Assembly (NCBI RefSeq): GCF_003634455.1
Contig: NZ_RBLC01000001.1
Coordinates: 558,001 to 622,000, forward strand
From: Flavobacterium endophyticum
GTDB lineage: Bacteria > Bacteroidota > Bacteroidia > Flavobacteriales > Flavobacteriaceae
Length of the DNA stretch: 64,000 bases
Reading direction: 5' to 3'
Shown here one piece after another: positions 60,509 to 64,000 of this stretch (positions are counted from its first letter, which is position 1; the number at the start of each line of letters is the position of its first letter). The position numbers were made by a program, and so were the translations under genes. The notes under the pieces were generated by a model that worked only from the letters and a program-made list of their open reading frames with translations, ran no database searches and was not told the origin of the DNA.

Positions 60509-60538
60509 CAAATGTAAAAAAAAAATAATACGAATCAA
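60509..60538 (-). promoter_or_regulatory. Promoter of beta-barrel copy B
   Basis: Minus strand: TTG (60536-60538), 19-bp spacer, TACATTTG (60509-60516), identical in layout to copy A. Confidence 0.65.
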
Positions 60539-60682
60539 CTTACGTTCATTTTTTTAATTAACTTAATTTTAAGAAAAAAAATATTAATAATTTCCTAAAT
60601 TTAAATTTATCTCAAAAAAACATGGCTAAATTTGTCCATAGAAGCAAGTAGAAAAACTTTAAACCACCTTAAAAAATTTATT

Positions 60683-61219
60683 ATGAAAAAACTTATCGTA
60701 GCTGCAATTTTAATCATTGCAGGAGCAACAAATGCTGATGCACAACTTTTAAAATTTGGTATTAAAGGAGGCGTTAACTTTGCCAACTTTAACGGAGGCG
60801 TCGACGGTATCGACTACAGCGGCAGAACAAGCTTTCATGCTGGTGCAGCTGCAGAAATAAAACTTTTTCAAAATTTTTCACTGCAACCTGAGCTTTTATA
60901 CACTTCTCAAGGTGCGGATGTAGATGGAGTTGGCGATTTCAATTTAGATTATGTGGCTGTTCCTGTTTTGGCAAAGTTTTACATTATTTCTGAAAAATTA
61001 AGCCTTGAAGTAGGTCCTCAGTTCTCTTTCTTGATTGACGAAGCAGAAGAAGCTTTTGACAACAAAAGTTTTGATTTCGCAGCAGCGGGAGGTTTAGGGC
61101 TTAACATTACAGACAACTTCTTTGCTCAGGCAAGATATACTATCGGGCTTTCGGAAGCTTCAAAAGATGCCGAAGTTAAAAATGCTGTATTCCAATTATC
61201 TCTTGGATACTTCTTTTAA
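60683..61219 (+). CDS. Porin-family outer-membrane beta-barrel protein
   Basis: 178 residues from the ATG at 60683; an upstream TTG frame start (60632) would bury the signal peptide. Signal peptide 1-21 (TNADAQ). The OMP_b-brl_2 pattern is clear: FGIKGGVNFANFNGG near the N-terminus, NFSLQPELLYTSQGADV, YVAVPVLAKFYI, LSLEVGPQFSFLID, and a final FQLSLGYFF with terminal aromatics. It is divergent from copy B but not closely related to it in sequence. A TAAATTTG element at 60627-60634 could be its -7 box. Confidence 0.9.
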   Translation: MKKLIVAAILIIAGATNADAQLLKFGIKGGVNFANFNGGVDGIDYSGRTSFHAGAAAEIKLFQNFSLQPELLYTSQGADVDGVGDFNLDYVAVPVLAKFYIISEKLSLEVGPQFSFLIDEAEEAFDNKSFDFAAAGGLGLNITDNFFAQARYTIGLSEASKDAEVKNAVFQLSLGYFF

Positions 61220-61236
61220 AAAATAGTTCTCAATAA

Positions 61237-61271
61237 AAAGAAACCGTTTTGTTTAGGCAGAACGGTTTTTT
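61237..61271 (+). terminator. Terminator of the porin-family gene
   Basis: Arms AAACCGTT (61241-61248) and AACGGTTT (61261-61268), followed by TTTTTATT. Confidence 0.85.
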
Positions 61272-61327
61272 TATTATTTATCATTTCACAAACACTGGAA
61301 ATTCCTATTTTTACAAAAACATCTTCC

Positions 61328-61741
61328 ATGAGAATCATTATCATCAATGGCCCTAACTTAAATCTGCTCGGAAAACGCGAACCCGAAGTCTATGGACATA
61401 CTACCTTTGAGGAATACTTCGCATCGCTTCAAGCTGAATTTCCTTCGCTTGAGCTTCATTATTTCCAAAGCAATATTGAAGGAGAGATTATTGATAAGCT
61501 TCATCAGACAGGCTTCTCTTTTGATGGAATCATTCTCAACGCGGCTGCATACACGCATACCTCTGTAGGAATTGGAGATGCTGTAAAGGCGATTAGCACT
61601 CCTACAGTCGAAGTACATATTTCCAATACCTTTTCAAGAGAATCCTTCAGACACCAATCGTATATTTCGCCAAATGCAAAAGGCATCATTATCGGCTTCG
61701 GACTTGAAAGCTACAAACTGGCCATAAACTCTTTTCTCTAA
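61328..61741 (+). CDS. aroQ: 3-dehydroquinate dehydratase, type II
   Basis: 137 residues. Third step of the shikimate pathway: dehydrates 3-dehydroquinate. Motifs: NGPNLNLLGKREPEVYG with the active-site Arg/Tyr loop, FQSNIEGEIIDKLH, ILNAAAYTHTSV with substrate-binding Asn and His, and VEVHISNTFSRESFRHQSYIS with the catalytic His and Arg. Slightly shorter than the typical 145-150 aa, but no motif is missing. It stands alone between a terminator and the DUF5686 gene. Confidence 0.97.
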   Translation: MRIIIINGPNLNLLGKREPEVYGHTTFEEYFASLQAEFPSLELHYFQSNIEGEIIDKLHQTGFSFDGIILNAAAYTHTSVGIGDAVKAISTPTVEVHISNTFSRESFRHQSYISPNAKGIIIGFGLESYKLAINSFL

Positions 61742-61834
61742 AAAAATTTTGGCCATGCAACCATGTTGTAAATAAATTCGTCTATTTATTTACACGTATG
61801 ATTGTATATTAACTTAAACTATTACATCCTCCGC

Positions 61835-64000
61835 ATGAAAAAATTTTTTACGCTACTTCTACTTGCCTTTTCTATTTGTGGATTTTCGCAGATCAAGGGA
61901 AAAATTACTGACGAATCTGGAAAAGAACTTCCGGCCGTAAACGTATATATCGAAAACACTTATAACGGAACATCTTCTAACGAGCTCGGGTTTTATGAAC
62001 TAAATATAAAATCACCAGGGAAATATATTGTCGTTTTCCAATACTTAGGTTACAAGACGCAAAAGACAACGGTTAATGCAGAAAAATTTCCTCATGTTTT
62101 GAACGTTACTCTTGCCGAAGAAAACATCTCGATTCCCGAAATTGTTATTGATTCAAAAGAAAACCCTGCCAATGCTATTATCCGAAGCGCGATAGCTTCT
62201 AAAAAGCAAAATTCGGAAATGACGGCAAAATTCAATGCTGATTTTTATTCTCGCGGTATTTTTAGAGTAAAGGATGCACCGAAAAAGATTTTAGGCCAGA
62301 AAGTAGACGAAGATGGCATCTTGGATTCTACAGGAACAGGAATTATTTATTTATCTGAAACTGTGTCCAGAATTACCTACCAAAAGCCAGACAAGCTAAA
62401 GGAAAACATCATCGCTTCTAAAATAAGCGGAAACGACAAAGGATTCAGCTACAATACGGCCAGAAATACCGATTATGATTTTTATGAAAACTATATCGAT
62501 TTCAATATTAATATGGTCTCTCCGATTGCTAACAATGCTTTTAACTATTACAAGTTCAAAATGGAGGGTACTTTTATCGACGAAAACAACAATACCATCA
62601 ACAAGATTAAGGTAACTCCTAGAAGAGACAGCGAGCCTGTTTTTGAAGGCTACATTTATATTGTTGAAGATTCATGGGCTATTTATGCCGTCGATCTTGA
62701 TATCAAAGGCTATAGAATGCAGGAGCCTATTATAGATGTGATGAATCTTACGCAAAACTTCAGCTACAATTCCAATTCAAAAATATGGGCAAAAAGCTTG
62801 CAGACCTTAGAGTTTAATGCCGGGCTTTTCGGAATCACGTTCACAGGAAAGTTTACGCATGCTTTCAGCAACTATGAGTTCAAGCAAGAATTTGAAAAGA
62901 AAACTTTTACCAAAGAAATTGTTTCTATCGATAAAGAAGCGAATAAAAAAGATGATACCTTTTGGGATGCGATGCGTCCGGTTCCTTTAACAGACGAAGA
63001 AACAAAAGACTATGTCAAAAAAGACAGCATACAAACGATACGCAAATCGAAAACCTATCTTGATTCGATCGACAGAAAGGATAATAAATTTAAGATTCCC
63101 GACCTAATTACCGGTTATACTTACAAAAACTCCTATAAAAATTGGTCTTTGAAATACGACGGAATTCTAGAGTTCCCTACTTTTAATACAGTTCAAGGCT
63201 GGAATCTGAATTCTGGTTTTTCATTCATGAAAAGAAATCCAGACGAAAATACATATACGACATTTGGCGTAAAAATGAATTATGGGTTTGCTGAGGAAAA
63301 GCTAAGAGCTGTTGGTTATTTCTCAACCCGACTGAACAACCAGACCAATTCCTATCTCTACGCTGCTGCGGGTAATGAAGTTGCTCAATTCAATCCTACT
63401 GCAATTAGCGGTATCGTGAATACCGTAAGCACTTTATTCTTTAAGGACAACTACATGAAGTTATACGACAAGACTTTCGGGCGAATCGGATACCAGCAAG
63501 AAGTCGTAAATGGTCTTACGCTAACCGGAAACGCAGAATATTCTAGAAGAAAATCGCTTTTCAACAATACGGATTATGTAATGATAAAAAGAGATAAAGA
63601 ATATACTTCAAACAATCCTCTTGCTCCCGATGCGCATACGCTGCCTATTTTCGAAACGCACAACTTGGCAAAAGCTTCTATCACGGCACGAATTAATTTC
63701 GGACAGGAATATATTTCTAGGCCTGACGGAAAATTAAACCTTAGAAACGACAAATATCCTGTGCTTTCGGCAACTTATGAAAAAGCTTTTGCAGGAAGCG
63801 AAAAAGAATACGAATACGATGCTGTCCATGCGCGCCTAGTATATGATGTTACTTTAGGAAATAAAGGAGAATTTTGCATTAACCTGAAAGCAGGGAAGTT
63901 CTTTAATGCTGAGAATATTTCTTTTGCAGATTACAAACACTTTAACGGAAACCAGACTCATATCGGGCAATCTGACAGATATTTGAATGTATTCAATCTT
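61835..64000 (+). CDS. DUF5686 and carboxypeptidase-like regulatory domain protein (3' truncated by the window)
   Basis: Open to the end of the window: 722 codons from the ATG at 61835 without a stop. Signal peptide 1-18 (ICGFSQ). The N-terminal CarboxypepD_reg-like domain (about 19-105) has IKGKITDESGKELPAVNVYI and FQYLGYKTQKT. The DUF5686 region follows (NPANAIIRSAIASKKQN, FNADFYSRGIFRVKD, then SWAIYAVDLDIKGYRM) with a late barrel-like part (FGVKMNYGFAEEKLRAVGYFS). The family is predicted to be an outer-membrane protein of unknown function in Bacteroidota. A stop-free frame of this length with signal peptide and domain content is certain to be a gene. Confidence 0.92.
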   Translation, partial: MKKFFTLLLLAFSICGFSQIKGKITDESGKELPAVNVYIENTYNGTSSNELGFYELNIKSPGKYIVVFQYLGYKTQKTTVNAEKFPHVLNVTLAEENISIPEIVIDSKENPANAIIRSAIASKKQNSEMTAKFNADFYSRGIFRVKDAPKKILGQKVDEDGILDSTGTGIIYLSETVSRITYQKPDKLKENIIASKISGNDKGFSYNTARNTDYDFYENYIDFNINMVSPIANNAFNYYKFKMEGTFIDENNNTINKIKVTPRRDSEPVFEGYIYIVEDSWAIYAVDLDIKGYRMQEPIIDVMNLTQNFSYNSNSKIWAKSLQTLEFNAGLFGITFTGKFTHAFSNYEFKQEFEKKTFTKEIVSIDKEANKKDDTFWDAMRPVPLTDEETKDYVKKDSIQTIRKSKTYLDSIDRKDNKFKIPDLITGYTYKNSYKNWSLKYDGILEFPTFNTVQGWNLNSGFSFMKRNPDENTYTTFGVKMNYGFAEEKLRAVGYFSTRLNNQTNSYLYAAAGNEVAQFNPTAISGIVNTVSTLFFKDNYMKLYDKTFGRIGYQQEVVNGLTLTGNAEYSRRKSLFNNTDYVMIKRDKEYTSNNPLAPDAHTLPIFETHNLAKASITARINFGQEYISRPDGKLNLRNDKYPVLSATYEKAFAGSEKEYEYDAVHARLVYDVTLGNKGEFCINLKAGKFFNAENISFADYKHFNGNQTHIGQSDRYLNVFNL

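Noticed and set aside
1..64000. Insertion sequences, prophage, integrase, tRNA or rRNA genes
   Set aside because: No transposase, integrase, phage structural protein or recognisable RNA gene was seen on either strand; a tRNA or RNA-family search was not possible.

Overview
The window looks like chromosomal DNA of a Flavobacteriaceae bacterium, most likely Flavobacterium or a close relative. The evidence is low GC, proteins with type IX secretion (T9SS) C-terminal sorting domains, Bacteroidota promoters of the form TTG-N19..21-TAnnTTTG, few Shine-Dalgarno sequences, a FecI/FecR/TonB-receptor module, and families such as DUF5683, DUF5686 and WbqC. I saw no tRNA, rRNA, insertion sequence, prophage or CRISPR array. 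Most of it reads as vegetative chromosome with small accessory inserts.

Layout. 1-3826: end of parB, DUF5683, dapB, lepB and wbqC-like, a tight plus-strand operon. 3833-9937: minus-strand block with an EEP hydrolase, two rhomboid proteases, mutL, ribH and a TPR protein. 10083-24068: plus-strand series with recF, a hybrid histidine kinase, DUF2461, murB, a glycosyltransferase, an ECF sigma factor, a secreted beta-helix protein, a TonB-family protein, lipA, gapA and a second hybrid kinase with TPRs. 24065-25871: purine nucleoside phosphorylase and lpxK. 25988-28775: a Nif3-like protein, a coiled-coil protein with a degenerate zinc ribbon, and an alpha/beta hydrolase. 28792-33781: secreted subtilase, rluF, folD and ffh. 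33929-39796: accessory module with a LamG lipoprotein, ECF sigma factor, FecR anti-sigma, STN-TonB receptor and a small lipoprotein. 39882-44441: three-gene MBOAT/SGNH O-acetylation locus. 44464-46242: argS. 46832-53668: a 1389-residue repeat adhesin and a TonB-dependent receptor. 53758-58995: L,D-transpeptidase, fabH, an S9 peptidase and an orphan ABC ATPase. 59124-61219: three small outer-membrane beta-barrels, two of them a tandem duplication. 61328-64000: aroQ and a DUF5686 protein that runs off the window.

The genes fall into four groups. Core replication, repair, translation and envelope functions are parB, recF, mutL, ffh, argS, rluF, lepB, murB, lpxK and fabH. Cofactor and amino-acid biosynthesis is covered by dapB, ribH, lipA, folD and aroQ. 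Sensing is covered by two orphan hybrid kinases and two ECF sigma factors. The cell surface is served by three T9SS cargo proteins, TonB and two receptors, lipoproteins and beta-barrels.

The parts most worth checking are: the ECF/FecR/receptor module, where a GTAGGGT element recurs three times including upstream of the divergent LamG lipoprotein gene; the MBOAT operon, whose SGNH protein is interrupted by a LysM domain; and degenerate word-repeat inverted structures in intergenic DNA, one of which includes the gapA start codon. Two proteins also appear to have lost family hallmark residues: MutL (endonuclease motif) and the coiled-coil protein (zinc ribbon).
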